From Bordetella parapertussis (GTDB lineage Bacteria; Pseudomonadota; Gammaproteobacteria; Burkholderiales; Casimicrobiaceae), in the NCBI GenBank assembly GCA_943331295.2, contig CALQLA020000039.1, forward strand, positions 1 to 49,098: a stretch of 49,098 nucleotides of DNA, in the 5' to 3' direction. Below, piece after piece: positions 15,951 to 24,633 of this stretch; the first letter of the stretch is position 1, and every line of letters starts with the position of its first letter. A program made the position numbers and the translations under genes. The notes below the pieces were generated by a model, which searched no databases, was not told the origin of the DNA, and saw only the letters and a list, made by a program, of their open reading frames with translations.

Positions 15951-16853
15951 CTACCCACCAGCCCGGTTAGCGATGATGACCATCGAGTCACGCGTATCAA
16001 GTACGACAATGCGAGAACCAATACGAGGAAACCGCTTGAGTACGCTCACTAAGCCACCCACAGGCAAGTAAAAGGCAAGTCGATCCATTACATAGTCTAT
16101 TGGGAAGAACCACTTCGCTCTGAAAGAGTCGACTGCCTGAAAACCTGACCTACTGAGCGCGAGCGTCATATTCTTCTTATTGAAATAGCCCACATGAGCC
16201 AAGCGTAGATGCCACCAGCGCTTTCCCAACGCGCGCGCGACCACGCTTCCGATATCTGGGGTCACCACGACGAGGACACCATTTGCAGACACCAATGTAA
16301 TGCAGGACCTAAGCAACCCGACGGGATCTTGCACGTGTTCAATGACATCGATCAAGCAGACGACATCGAATGCCTTGCCCTCCAACTCCAAACAGGGAAG
16401 CGTCCCATTCAATATGTTCAGTCCCGACTGGCGACCGATCTGGCTTAGCCATCTACTAGGTTCGATGCCCATCGCCTCGTATCCACTGCTCACTGCTTCA
16501 CGCACCAACAGGCCCGTACCCGCTCCGATGTCAAGAAGTGTCCTGGCGTCAGGACATGACTTCTGAAGCTTCCCAAGCAACCATCGCATCTGAAGCGAAC
16601 GATTCTCCGCTCCGTCTTCGTAAGACCTATCCTCCAATTGTGTATAGAGTCTGGTCAATTCATGCGTTTCTTCATTGGCGGCAAATATGAATTCACAACG
16701 GAGACACTGCAGAAGACTTAGCGTAACCCCATATCGACTGTCCGTAATCTGAAGATCTTCCGGAACTAGAGAGCGTTCCAAGTTCCTGCTCTTCCACGGA
16801 GCCACTCGGTTACAACCGCAGAGTCTGCACACTTCCACTTGGTTGGCTACCAT
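15951..16853 (-). CDS. Class I SAM-dependent methyltransferase with N-terminal zinc ribbon
   Basis: The 300-residue product starts with a four-cysteine ribbon (C9 and C12 in 'VCRLCGCN'; C50 and C53 in 'LQCLRCEF'). A Methyltransf_23-type SAM domain follows: 'LLDIGAGTGLLVREA', 'AMGIEPSRW', and 'FDVVCLIDVIEHVQDP' as motif II. This architecture is common in O-antigen and sugar-modification clusters, where members methylate nucleotide sugars or glycan ends. Base composition is distinctly lower in G+C than the window average, and codon use is less biased, consistent with transfer. The gene lies four bases downstream of the UbiA-type gene on the same strand. The substrate is unknown. Confidence 0.85.
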   Translation of the reverse strand: MVANQVEVCRLCGCNRVAPWKSRNLERSLVPEDLQITDSRYGVTLSLLQCLRCEFIFAANEETHELTRLYTQLEDRSYEDGAENRSLQMRWLLGKLQKSCPDARTLLDIGAGTGLLVREAVSSGYEAMGIEPSRWLSQIGRQSGLNILNGTLPCLELEGKAFDVVCLIDVIEHVQDPVGLLRSCITLVSANGVLVVVTPDIGSVVARALGKRWWHLRLAHVGYFNKKNMTLALSRSGFQAVDSFRAKWFFPIDYVMDRLAFYLPVGGLVSVLKRFPRIGSRIVVLDTRDSMVIIANRAGG

Positions 16854-16857
16854 TCAA

Positions 16858-17838
16858 TTACAGATGACCTTCTTGCCCGGTGTGCAGCGGTGTCAGTGGG
16901 GCGAACCATCTCTGAAATGGCGGAATATCGATGAATAAGAGCAATAACATGCCAAGTACACAACCCGCCACAGATGAAGTTAGCAGCGTCTGCCTATATA
17001 GCTTCTCTGGATGTTGGACCGCGCTGTGCGCCTCGAAAGCGAGATCAAGATACACGGCCATCACAAAGGCGAGTAGCGGGAACGCCAACACAAGTTCAAT
17101 CCGATATCTCGCAATGAATGCCCCAAGAAAGAGCATCGATGCCGCCGCGTAGAACATTACGGAGGTGAGTAGCGAACGCTCCGTATAGTATCGAAATGAA
17201 AGTCGATAGGCGATTGCCTGCTTCCGATCGGTAAATCCACGATACTCACTGAACCGCTTAAGTGCCATGAAATAGCATCCGACCATCCAGTAGGCTAGCA
17301 GCAGCGATAGAGTAGGTATCAACGCATCTGTCACCATGTACCAGCCGGCCAACATCCTAATCGGGTTATTGATTGCCTCCGAAAGAACATCGAGATAGAC
17401 AATGTCCTTAGAGCGAAACGGACGGATATTGTAGATGCAACCCATCCCCCAAAGTGCAGCCATCACCGTCGCAAAGTTGCTGGATACCATAAGCGCAAGT
17501 GCCATACCGGCAACCATCAGCGCGACCCACTCGGCATAGGCGATCCTGATCGTCACCAAGCCACTGGGGATCGGCCGGGCCCGCTTTACCGGATGCAGGC
17601 GGTCGTACGGCGCATCCAATATCTCGTTTATCACATAGTTGCTCGAAGCGATGAGGCAGACGGCGATAGTGCCTAGGACCAATCGCCAAACCAAAGCTTG
17701 ATCAACGGACACGGGCAATACGCTGAAGGGAAGCACCACACCGGGCAGGACAAAGATGTTCTTGACCCAGTGGTCTGGTCTCGCGAGAGATGCGTAGATG
17801 CCGAGGCGGGACCGTCGGCCCGCGTTGCCGCTACTCAT
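16858..17838 (-). CDS. UbiA-family prenyltransferase resembling polyprenyl-phosphate phosphoribosyltransferase
   Basis: This is a 326-residue polytopic membrane protein. 'RPDHWVKNIFVLPGVVLPF' near the N-terminus and the NxxxDxxxD metal/diphosphate motif (N71, D75, D79 in 'NEILDAPYDRLHP') followed by 'KRARPIPSG' are the signature of the UbiA branch that includes mycobacterial DPPR synthase (Rv3806c). That enzyme puts 5-phosphoribosyl onto decaprenyl phosphate. The second Asp-rich motif is weak ('FRSKDIVYLDVLSEAINNP'). Its first 8 bases overlap the end of the HAD phosphatase gene, so the two are tightly coupled. I infer that the pair makes a polyprenyl-phosphate pentose at the inner membrane. 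G+C is low. Confidence 0.82.
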   Translation of the reverse strand: MSSGNAGRRSRLGIYASLARPDHWVKNIFVLPGVVLPFSVLPVSVDQALVWRLVLGTIAVCLIASSNYVINEILDAPYDRLHPVKRARPIPSGLVTIRIAYAEWVALMVAGMALALMVSSNFATVMAALWGMGCIYNIRPFRSKDIVYLDVLSEAINNPIRMLAGWYMVTDALIPTLSLLLAYWMVGCYFMALKRFSEYRGFTDRKQAIAYRLSFRYYTERSLLTSVMFYAAASMLFLGAFIARYRIELVLAFPLLAFVMAVYLDLAFEAHSAVQHPEKLYRQTLLTSSVAGCVLGMLLLLFIDIPPFQRWFAPLTPLHTGQEGHL

Positions 17839-18577
17839 TACTAGGTTCCATCAATTGTGGGCCCAACCCAAGGCATGTCCTCAATTGCAAGAAATTCCTG
17901 ACAGTTCCGGGGCTGTCTGTATCGGGTTGGCCATTGACGATGACCACGGAAACCCCCGCACGTCGCGCAGCCTCCGAATCGACGTCCTGTCGATCTCCGA
18001 CATAGAGAGCGGCCGTTGGCTCAACACCTAACCTATCAAGCGCACTTAGTATTCCATCGGGCGCAGGCTTGAATCGAATGGCCGGCGTCTCAAACGGAGA
18101 AATGATGGCTCCGAAATACTGGCGAATTCCCAGCGCCACTAACTTCTGCTCTGCAGCATAGTCAGAAACGGCGCCAATCGCGATCCCCCTCCGTCTGCAG
18201 AGTTGCAGCAATTCAAGCAAGCCCGGCCGCATGGAACGTCCAATCAAATCCAACGGACGTTGCTCCATCCAATATGCAACCGCAAACTTGGCGCGATCGG
18301 GGCTTACGCCGCACATCTCGCAAGCCAACGACAATTGCGCGAGGCTCCCGGAATCGTCTGCATAACGAACTCGCTCCTGTGCCAAACGATATGCGCATAG
18401 AATCCGCACCGTGCGAAGCGCATCGAGCGGTTGTATCGACGCATGCGCAAGCATCCGGAGCAGCATGCGCCTTCGGACGAAGGACTGATCGTACAGAGTC
18501 CCGTCCACATCGAACAGCATGGCATCGGGCACAATCTTTGGGGAGAGACCGAACATCGACGGAGTAGCTTCTGGCAT
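17831..18577 (-). CDS. HAD-superfamily hydrolase (predicted phosphatase)
   Basis: The 248-residue product has the four HAD motifs: the nucleophile pair D23/D25 in 'LFDVDGTLYDQ', 'GAVSDYAAEQK' (motif II), the Lys in 'FKPAPDGIL' (motif III) and 'YVGDRQDVDSEAARRAG' (motif IV). A helical cap domain lies between motifs I and II. Its 8-base overlap with the UbiA-type gene suggests it removes the 5-phosphate from the polyprenyl-phosphate phosphoribose product, the step carried out in mycobacteria by a PAP2-type enzyme. That assignment is inference; generic phosphoglycolate-like activity is the alternative. Confidence 0.85.
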   Translation of the reverse strand: MPEATPSMFGLSPKIVPDAMLFDVDGTLYDQSFVRRRMLLRMLAHASIQPLDALRTVRILCAYRLAQERVRYADDSGSLAQLSLACEMCGVSPDRAKFAVAYWMEQRPLDLIGRSMRPGLLELLQLCRRRGIAIGAVSDYAAEQKLVALGIRQYFGAIISPFETPAIRFKPAPDGILSALDRLGVEPTAALYVGDRQDVDSEAARRAGVSVVIVNGQPDTDSPGTVRNFLQLRTCLGLGPQLMEPSNE

Positions 18578-18757
18578 CTGCTACTTGGCGCCGAGCCAAG
18601 AAACCCCGAGCATGATTGCGAACGTTGTCGTGCCGTCCCTGAGCGGCATTTTCCTTACCCGCCTGTGGCCCGGGACGCCTTCGAAGCCGCGTACCCTCAG
18701 TCCAACTGGACTATCACTCACAGTCTCTCCCAACGTATCTTATCCGGGCACCGCCCA

Positions 18758-20320
18758 TCAGAAAAGGTGCATGTTCGCAACGCCACTTGTAGAAAACATG
18801 ACGGTGGAGACAAGCGCAAGCGTTCGGAATGGCGCGTCCTTGCTGGCCATGAACTGGCGTGAATTACACAGCATGAGTCCCGCGAGAACCAGTGACAGGC
18901 GGGGCAGCATTTCAAGACAATAATGGTATGCCGTAAGCGGGATGCTACTTATCAGAAAGAAACTCGCGCCGAATTGCAGTGCGCCTAGTAGGAGAAAGGG
19001 CTTCGCGAACCGACTTGAACCATCGCGCACAGGGGCATTTAAGGCCAGCCAGATCGCCCCGGGAACGAACAACAAGATCGGCGCCCACGCGAGCAGGCCT
19101 ATGGCACCCTCTGTATATGCCCCGAAGATGAATGGGCTTCGGGTGTCGTATCGTATTGACATTGCAGTTGCTGATTCGAAATTTGGCAGCAGTAGAAAAT
19201 ACTCGTAGACCTTGTAGCCGACGTTATACACTGCCATAACGATGTCATGCGGAGGGCGAACGACGGACCCACCATGAAGAAAATCAGAACCAAGCGTGAG
19301 ATATCGAACGCCAAACTCCATAGCATTGTCGAATCGTTGGTAGTTGTATATTCCAATCCCGACCACTGTCGCGACGATCGGAACCAGGAAGACCATTGAA
19401 AGCGCCAGTGCCCCTGCGGCGATTTTTCTCCGCGACTGCCACACCAAGATCGCGAACATCGCCATTAGCCCAAGCAGATCTGGAAATGCGGTAACTCTAG
19501 TGGCGATTGCCAAGCACGCGAAGACGGAAGCCACCAAGGCCGGAATATGAAGGGAGGTTCCTAGTGACCCATTAGGACAGTTGGGTATCTGGATTCGCGA
19601 TTGCAGAATCAGAAGAAAGTATGCGGAAGTCACAACGCACGTACCTGCGAGCACCCTCGAAACGCCATGCATGGTCGGGATGTCGACAAGGCTCTTTAGC
19701 ATGACCGGATTGGCGAAGAGCAGGCAAAATGCGGGCAGCAACCGCCAGTCACGGGGGCCCGACGTGCGGCGGAGGATTACAGCAACCATCGTTGCGTAGC
19801 AAGCGGCAAGGACTAGTATGATCAGGGCGTCCGACGGAAAAAGGCCGGTTATTGCATGAAATGGGAGATACATCAGCAAAACGGGAACAGGCCCGTAGTA
19901 GATGTAGTACCGATCCTTATATAGTGCGGCATCTGCGATAACGATCCCTTTTTCATACGCGTCCACACCATAGGGATTGGGATGCGTGAGCAACGAGGGG
20001 TTATATTCCCGATCAAGATACAGATGCCCCTTGAGGAAGGACTTTGCCAATTCCGGGAAGTAGCCCACTCCGGTGGCTTTATTCTTGCTGAATGGGCCAA
20101 CGTCCGCAGTTCCGATACCGTCGCTAAAGATCCGATCGGGCACAAGGGAAAAACTTAAGTCAATCAGCCGAAAGAAGAATAGACAGACGATCAGCGTAAG
20201 GGCGGCAACCCAAAGTGAGTCAAGTACGCCGATGGGCCACAGCTTCGGATTTGCGAATCGCGACCATTTTATTGCCTCGCGATGCTGACTTTGGGTCACG
20301 GACTGTACCGGTTCAGTCAT
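18758..20320 (-). CDS. Polytopic membrane protein, candidate GT-C glycosyltransferase
   Basis: The product is 520 residues with about ten hydrophobic helices. A large loop after the first helix contains 'LYLDREYNPSLLTHPNPYG' and then 'DAALYKDRYYIYYGPVPVLL', followed by membrane spans. Further on come 'YNYQRFDNAMEFGVRYLTLG' and 'PFIFGAYTEGAIGLLAW'. This layout recurs in bacterial membrane proteins of GT-C type that use polyprenyl-phosphate sugars on the periplasmic face, but I do not recognise a named family. A 180-base gap separates it from the downstream HAD gene. It lies upstream of the UbiA/HAD pair, which could supply its donor. G+C is near 50%. Confidence 0.65.
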   Translation of the reverse strand: MTEPVQSVTQSQHREAIKWSRFANPKLWPIGVLDSLWVAALTLIVCLFFFRLIDLSFSLVPDRIFSDGIGTADVGPFSKNKATGVGYFPELAKSFLKGHLYLDREYNPSLLTHPNPYGVDAYEKGIVIADAALYKDRYYIYYGPVPVLLMYLPFHAITGLFPSDALIILVLAACYATMVAVILRRTSGPRDWRLLPAFCLLFANPVMLKSLVDIPTMHGVSRVLAGTCVVTSAYFLLILQSRIQIPNCPNGSLGTSLHIPALVASVFACLAIATRVTAFPDLLGLMAMFAILVWQSRRKIAAGALALSMVFLVPIVATVVGIGIYNYQRFDNAMEFGVRYLTLGSDFLHGGSVVRPPHDIVMAVYNVGYKVYEYFLLLPNFESATAMSIRYDTRSPFIFGAYTEGAIGLLAWAPILLFVPGAIWLALNAPVRDGSSRFAKPFLLLGALQFGASFFLISSIPLTAYHYCLEMLPRLSLVLAGLMLCNSRQFMASKDAPFRTLALVSTVMFSTSGVANMHLF

Positions 20321-20537
20321 GTATGTTCTCTCGGTGATGCGGCTGATCGGTCAAACCTTCCTGACACGTGACAACCACTTTTCCACTCGGCCGCTAATCT
20401 GGCAGTCGGATCGTCGCGTTAATGCCCCGTCTCCGTGGCAGCCTCGCAGGGCCAAATGACCATGATGCCCTCACGCCCACTCGGTGGTCATAGGCATCAC
20501 GCGCTTTAGGAGCCTCAATCGGACTCATCCCAGCCAC
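20321..20537. other. Intergenic region with no recognised gene
   Basis: This gap lies between the start of the GT-C-like gene and the end of a 57-codon frame. It contains only a short 44-codon frame in one reading and none with a recognisable product. No clear promoter is seen for the downstream minus-strand genes. Confidence 0.5.
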
Positions 20538-20708
20538 TCATGATCCGCTCCTGGTCAGCAACTCCCTAGAGAAATGCGCGACGGCGTCACGAACTGTCGC
20601 TACTGCGTTCACAATGTCACCTATTCGCGTGTTCGCCCCTCGCCCACGCGGGAAGCTTTCCCGTACTAGACTGTGATCAGCCGAGAGAGCGAGATCTACG
20701 CGTGACAT
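20538..20708 (-). CDS. Possible small protein of 56 residues
   Basis: An ATG 12 bases after the stop of the upstream PglD-like gene opens a 57-codon frame. It begins 'MSRVDLALSADHSLVRES' and ends with a predicted amphipathic helix, 'GDIVNAVATVRDAVAHFSRE', then 'LLTRSGS'. GTGGG precedes the ATG at a suitable distance. Nothing identifies a function. It may be a real coupled small gene, the tail of a decayed gene or chance. Only its position and codon composition support it. Confidence 0.3.
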   Translation of the reverse strand: MSRVDLALSADHSLVRESFPRGRGANTRIGDIVNAVATVRDAVAHFSRELLTRSGS

Positions 20709-20720
20709 CCCACCACGCCA

Positions 20721-21350
20721 TTAACCCCTGTAGATGCGCGGGGGCGAGGCGAACCACCGGGAGGCGAACGTGCCCTCCGCGAGCGGCTGATCATAACTTC
20801 CCGGGAGAGTAACCTCGCAATGCGCGCCGACTGTCATGCCGCTGGCGATATGCACGCCAGCGCCGAACACGGTATGTGCCCCGACCTTTGTATCCCCGCC
20901 AAGCGTCGCATTGGCGCCGATCCAGCAGAACGACCCGATCACCGTGCCTGCCTCTATCCGTGCGCCCGAGTTAAGGATGCAGCCTTCCCCGATGCGAACA
21001 TCGGGACCGATGCTGACGTGCGCACCGACCAGGCAGTTGCCGCCAACGTGGGCTGTCGGATCGATTGTCGCGGCGGGATGAACCAGGCGGGCACATCGGA
21101 AGCCGGCGAGCCGAACCTTGGCCCACAGGTCGAAGCGTGCATAGTTGAGGGCTTCCAGCCCAATGGCTGCGAAAACCTCGGTACACGTCGGAGTATCACT
21201 GTTCAGGAATTCGAGATCGGTTCGCCAGATCTGCTCCGGCGTGAGCACTTCAGCGCGCACCTCCGGCGCCGGAGCGATGAACGCAGCGATCGATAGTGCC
21301 TGTCGCGCAACCAGTCCATCGCCGATGATGACCAGCCTGGAGTGGGTCAT
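20721..21350 (-). CDS. PglD/NeuD-like left-handed beta-helix acyltransferase, diverged
   Basis: The 209-residue protein has a short N-terminal Rossmann-like part ('RLVIIGDGLVARQALSIA', with a degraded glycine motif). A hexapeptide-repeat beta-helix follows from about residue 90 ('HPAATIDPTAHVGGNCLVG', 'IGPDVRIGEGCILNSGARI'). Family members N-acylate nucleotide amino sugars. The catalytic His of the usual 'IEHDCxIG' motif is Ala here ('ARIEAGTVIG'), so it may be inactive or use different chemistry. The start ATG overlaps the stop of the upstream Rieske oxygenase gene (ATGA), which indicates coupled translation. Confidence 0.75.
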   Translation of the reverse strand: MTHSRLVIIGDGLVARQALSIAAFIAPAPEVRAEVLTPEQIWRTDLEFLNSDTPTCTEVFAAIGLEALNYARFDLWAKVRLAGFRCARLVHPAATIDPTAHVGGNCLVGAHVSIGPDVRIGEGCILNSGARIEAGTVIGSFCWIGANATLGGDTKVGAHTVFGAGVHIASGMTVGAHCEVTLPGSYDQPLAEGTFASRWFASPPRIYRG

Positions 21351-22471
21351 GAACAGCCGTCATCAAGAAGGTGTCGATACACTTTCGCCATCGCGCGAAG
21401 ACGTGTTTCGCAGCTGCCGTGAAAGGCCGGCAGCCCGCCATCGAACAGGCCTCGCTGCAACGCTTCCAGCACGACGATGTCCTCATTGATAACCCGTTTT
21501 TCGCTCTTCAGATGGCTCCACAGGATGGCGGGGGATGCAGGCAGCTTCTTTCGCTTCCGCGCGGTCGTCATCGTCAGTGCAACTTCAGTCTCACCGGCAT
21601 TTACAGGACTGAACTGTTGTGTCAGGAAGGTTGTCGCGGCAAGCGAAATGAAATTTACGTTGGGATAGATGAAGAAATTGTAATAGGTGTTCGCGTCAGA
21701 AAAGCGCTCGATCCGGTCGTGCCAGGACCAGATGGGGAAGTCGAACGCGGACTGCGTCTCGTAGCTGAGATCGCGGATGTCGCCGCTGATATCGATGTCC
21801 GGAGGAGGTGGCAGGCTGCGTGTACGTACCCGCCCTGGGTCGGTACGCAACGTGGGAATCATCTGCGCGAAAGTCGAGGCGTGCATGTAAGGGACGTGGT
21901 TATAGTCGAGCACATTCTCGAAATTGAGCTTCCAATTGTAGCGTCCACGGAACTTGGCGAAGATCGCCTCGGAATCGATGTATTGGGATACCTCCTCGAT
22001 GCGTTGGAGGTATTGGGCGTGGAATTGCGACTCGATGGGCAACGGGTTAGCGTGCACATTCACGAATACGAGATTGCCGACGCAGCGAAGCGCGACCCGC
22101 CTCAGGCCAAGCTCCCGAATCGTCTCTGCCGGAAAACCGTAATTTTCGTCGCAACCCGGAATTCCCTTTACACGGCCCTCGTGGTCGTACACCCAACCGT
22201 GGTACGGACATGCGAGCCGGCGATGGCCATAGTCTTCCAGTTGCAGGGGCGCCTGTCGATGCGCGCATTGATTCACGAAGGCGCGCAGTTCGCCGCCGCA
22301 GTTCTGGACCACGACCGGAACCCCACCGATGGTCCGCGTCAGGAAGGCATCCGGCTTTGCCAGCAAGGTGCGAAACCCGGCAAGAATCCAGAGCCGACGG
22401 AATATGTGGGCACGCTCCTGCTCCACTATCTCAGAGCTGGTGTAATGCCGGGAACCCAGAATAGAGAGCAT
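21347..22471 (-). CDS. Rieske non-haem iron oxygenase, alpha subunit (first copy)
   Basis: The 374-residue product has the [2Fe-2S] ligands C69/H71 ('NQCAHRQAPL') and C88/H91 ('ACPYHGWVYD'). The mononuclear iron site is D189, H192 and H197 ('ENVLDYNHVPYMH'), with the D-x2-H-x4-H spacing of naphthalene dioxygenase-type enzymes. It should use O2 and two electrons to hydroxylate or demethylate a substrate. No reductase or ferredoxin gene is in the window. Lying between two PglD-like genes, it may act on an acyl group or sugar; CMP-Neu5Ac hydroxylase is a precedent for a Rieske enzyme acting on a nucleotide-sugar N-acyl group. The gene starts 66 bases after the stop of the second copy. Confidence 0.88.
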   Translation of the reverse strand: MLSILGSRHYTSSEIVEQERAHIFRRLWILAGFRTLLAKPDAFLTRTIGGVPVVVQNCGGELRAFVNQCAHRQAPLQLEDYGHRRLACPYHGWVYDHEGRVKGIPGCDENYGFPAETIRELGLRRVALRCVGNLVFVNVHANPLPIESQFHAQYLQRIEEVSQYIDSEAIFAKFRGRYNWKLNFENVLDYNHVPYMHASTFAQMIPTLRTDPGRVRTRSLPPPPDIDISGDIRDLSYETQSAFDFPIWSWHDRIERFSDANTYYNFFIYPNVNFISLAATTFLTQQFSPVNAGETEVALTMTTARKRKKLPASPAILWSHLKSEKRVINEDIVVLEALQRGLFDGGLPAFHGSCETRLRAMAKVYRHLLDDGCS

Positions 22472-22537
22472 CAGGTTGAGATCGCGAGGAAATTAGCTCA
22501 CCGGTGGACAGGAGACGACGCCGGAACCAACAGGTCC

Positions 22538-23683
22538 TCAATCCAACGCCTTGAGGTAGAAGCGCTGGAAATGCGCGATCCGCTTCTCCAGATGGTCAGC
22601 GAGAACCGCGCGGTGGTCCGCATCCTGAAGCCCCTCGTACGTCAGGTTGCAGACCCTCTGGTCCTCCGCAAAGACCGCCCGCGTAAACCGCTTTCCTTCA
22701 TCATAGACGGTGCGCATGATCCGTGCGCCCTCCTCCGTCTGGCCTTCGCTTCGTACAGAATAGATCCTCGAGTGCACCTCCGTCTGTCCGACCGAAACCG
22801 GCCGGAAGCACTGAATGTGAAAGCTGTAGCCCAGGAATGAAGTGACGGTAAGGTTCGGGAAGATGAGCTGGTGGACGTAGTGGTCGAACTTGAATCGAGA
22901 CTCGCCAAGAGCTCCTTCGAAACGCTTCCATCGACGAAGCCATTCTGGATTCGCACTGTTGATCATGTAGGAATGCCCATCGTCCTCGGGCAGGTAATCG
23001 ACTATCTCGTCGTCGCGTAGGCTGAACTGGTTGATGGCGCCAAGGGTCTCCCGATGAACCATCGGCACGTGGTAGCCCTCGAGCGAATTCTCGATGACGA
23101 CCTTCCAGTTTGCATCGACCGTGCCTCGGAACTGTTCGATGCAGACGTCCAGCCCGGCCCCCGCCTTGATCAGGAACTGCCTGCTGTCTCCGAGATAGGC
23201 TTCAAGCGGAGGTCCGTCAGGAAGCATACGCGCGAATATGAAAGCACCTGCGCACTTGACCTCCAGTTGCCGCAGTGCAAATTGGGCCGGATTCGCGCAA
23301 ACCTCAGGAAAGTTCTCGCGCTTGGGAATCCCGGTCGGGATCCCTTCGTCGTTGTACGTCCAACCGTGATAAGGGCAGATCAGCTTCCGGTTCCCACACG
23401 GTTCTTCGTGGATGCGGGCATGCCGGTGACTGCAACTATTGACGAAGGCCCGCAATTGGCCGCCGCAGTTCTGCAGGATGACATCGCGGCCTGCGACGGG
23501 GACTCGTACGTAGTCGTTTGGCTTGGGCAATTCGTTCGCAAGCCCGACGAACGTCCAGGATCGGGAAAACATGCCTGCCCGCTCGGCCTCAAAAATGGCG
23601 GGGTCCCGATAGTGCTCCGGCGAAGTAGCAATGCAAGTTTCCATGGCGACAGGGGAAGACGCGGTTGCAGAAAAGCTCGACAC
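22538..23683 (-). CDS. Rieske non-haem iron oxygenase, alpha subunit (second copy)
   Basis: The 381-residue product is related to the next gene downstream but clearly distinct. Rieske ligands are C84/H86 ('NSCSHRHARI') and C103/H106 ('ICPYHGWTYN'). The catalytic iron ligands are H205 and H210 in 'ENSLEGYHVPMVH'. Here the bridging acidic residue between the two metal centres is Glu (E202) rather than Asp, as in CntA-type enzymes. The start could be 23683 or the Met 13 residues on ('METCIATSPEHY'); both leave the domain intact. It follows the PglD-type gene by about 150 bases. The substrate is not known. Confidence 0.88.
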   Translation of the reverse strand: MSSFSATASSPVAMETCIATSPEHYRDPAIFEAERAGMFSRSWTFVGLANELPKPNDYVRVPVAGRDVILQNCGGQLRAFVNSCSHRHARIHEEPCGNRKLICPYHGWTYNDEGIPTGIPKRENFPEVCANPAQFALRQLEVKCAGAFIFARMLPDGPPLEAYLGDSRQFLIKAGAGLDVCIEQFRGTVDANWKVVIENSLEGYHVPMVHRETLGAINQFSLRDDEIVDYLPEDDGHSYMINSANPEWLRRWKRFEGALGESRFKFDHYVHQLIFPNLTVTSFLGYSFHIQCFRPVSVGQTEVHSRIYSVRSEGQTEEGARIMRTVYDEGKRFTRAVFAEDQRVCNLTYEGLQDADHRAVLADHLEKRIAHFQRFYLKALD

Positions 23684-23830
23684 CTAGAGAATCCGTTGAA
23701 TTAAGAAGAGCCAAGAAGAGCGATACCAAGTATATGAGCGTTTGAATCCAGACAGCCGAACTTGATTCTTCCCGGTAGCATCCCACTCAAGGGGGGTGCC
23801 GCTCTGCAGCCTTCCTCTGTGCAAATTCGA

Positions 23831-24535
23831 TCATTCCTTCCAGTTGAAGCGACGTGCCGGATTCCCCAGGACGGTAACTCCGGGAGGAACGTTACCGAAA
23901 ACGACGCTACCCGCTGCCACTACTGCCCCGTCGCCAATCCGGACGCGGGCCGTCAGCACTGCGCCCGGATGGATGCGCACCGCCTCTCCGATCACCACCC
24001 CACCCGCGATCAGGCAATGACCTCCGATTTCCGTCCAGTCGCCCACGACGACATCATGCCCCAGTGCCGTGTAGCTGCTCACGCTGACAAACTTGCCAAT
24101 GCGCGAGTCGGGAGACAGGCTCGCGTAGGGGCCAATGATGCTTCCGGTGCCAATGGCTGCAAATCTCGAAACCGCGGTCAGAGGATGCACTAGACGAATG
24201 AACTCGCCGCCTTGTTCAAGAATCGGTACAGCGTAACGGCGGCGATCGGCCGGCGCTCCGAGCGCACAAATGAAAACGTCGTTGGGCTCGGGTTCATACG
24301 TCAGCGGATCATCGAGAATGGGGAAATCCCGCCGATAGCGGTCGCGCTCCTGCTGCGTGAACGCCATCGCATCCGGCATCGTTTCCGCACGGGACGCGAA
24401 TGCCTTCAGGATGTCCTTGCGACTGTCGAGGAATCCCTTTACCCGCCAGTACAACCCATTGTCCGGGTTATCGATGGCCATCATGAGGACTTCCCGTCCG
24501 AAGCCGCCGGCACCGATGATGACCAGTTGTTTCAT
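23831..24535 (-). CDS. PglD/NeuD-family sugar acyltransferase
   Basis: The 234-residue protein has an N-terminal Rossmann domain opening 'KQLVIIGAGGFGREVLMMAI'. A left-handed beta-helix of hexapeptide repeats follows from about residue 120 ('HPLTAVSRFAAIGTGSIIG'). The catalytic His is present in 'SYTALGHDVVVGDW', and the chain ends with the usual 'VPPGVTVLGNPARRF'. It should transfer an acyl group to the amino group of a nucleotide sugar. The ACP and KAS III genes nearby suggest the donor may be acyl-ACP rather than acetyl-CoA, which is an inference. The gene lies about 100 bases downstream of the first SDR gene. Confidence 0.88.
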   Translation of the reverse strand: MKQLVIIGAGGFGREVLMMAIDNPDNGLYWRVKGFLDSRKDILKAFASRAETMPDAMAFTQQERDRYRRDFPILDDPLTYEPEPNDVFICALGAPADRRRYAVPILEQGGEFIRLVHPLTAVSRFAAIGTGSIIGPYASLSPDSRIGKFVSVSSYTALGHDVVVGDWTEIGGHCLIAGGVVIGEAVRIHPGAVLTARVRIGDGAVVAAGSVVFGNVPPGVTVLGNPARRFNWKE

Positions 24536-24633
24536 TGAGTCCCTTGCCCTGTTCCTGCCGCCGCCGACGCACGTTCGATCTCATCCATGCGGCACTGCGC
24601 GCCTTGCGGCCGCGGCCTTGCGTGGTCGACCGG

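Noticed and set aside
20321..20537. Possible insertion-sequence remnant
   Set aside because: I found no terminal inverted repeats, target duplication or transposase motif; only a vague resemblance in composition.
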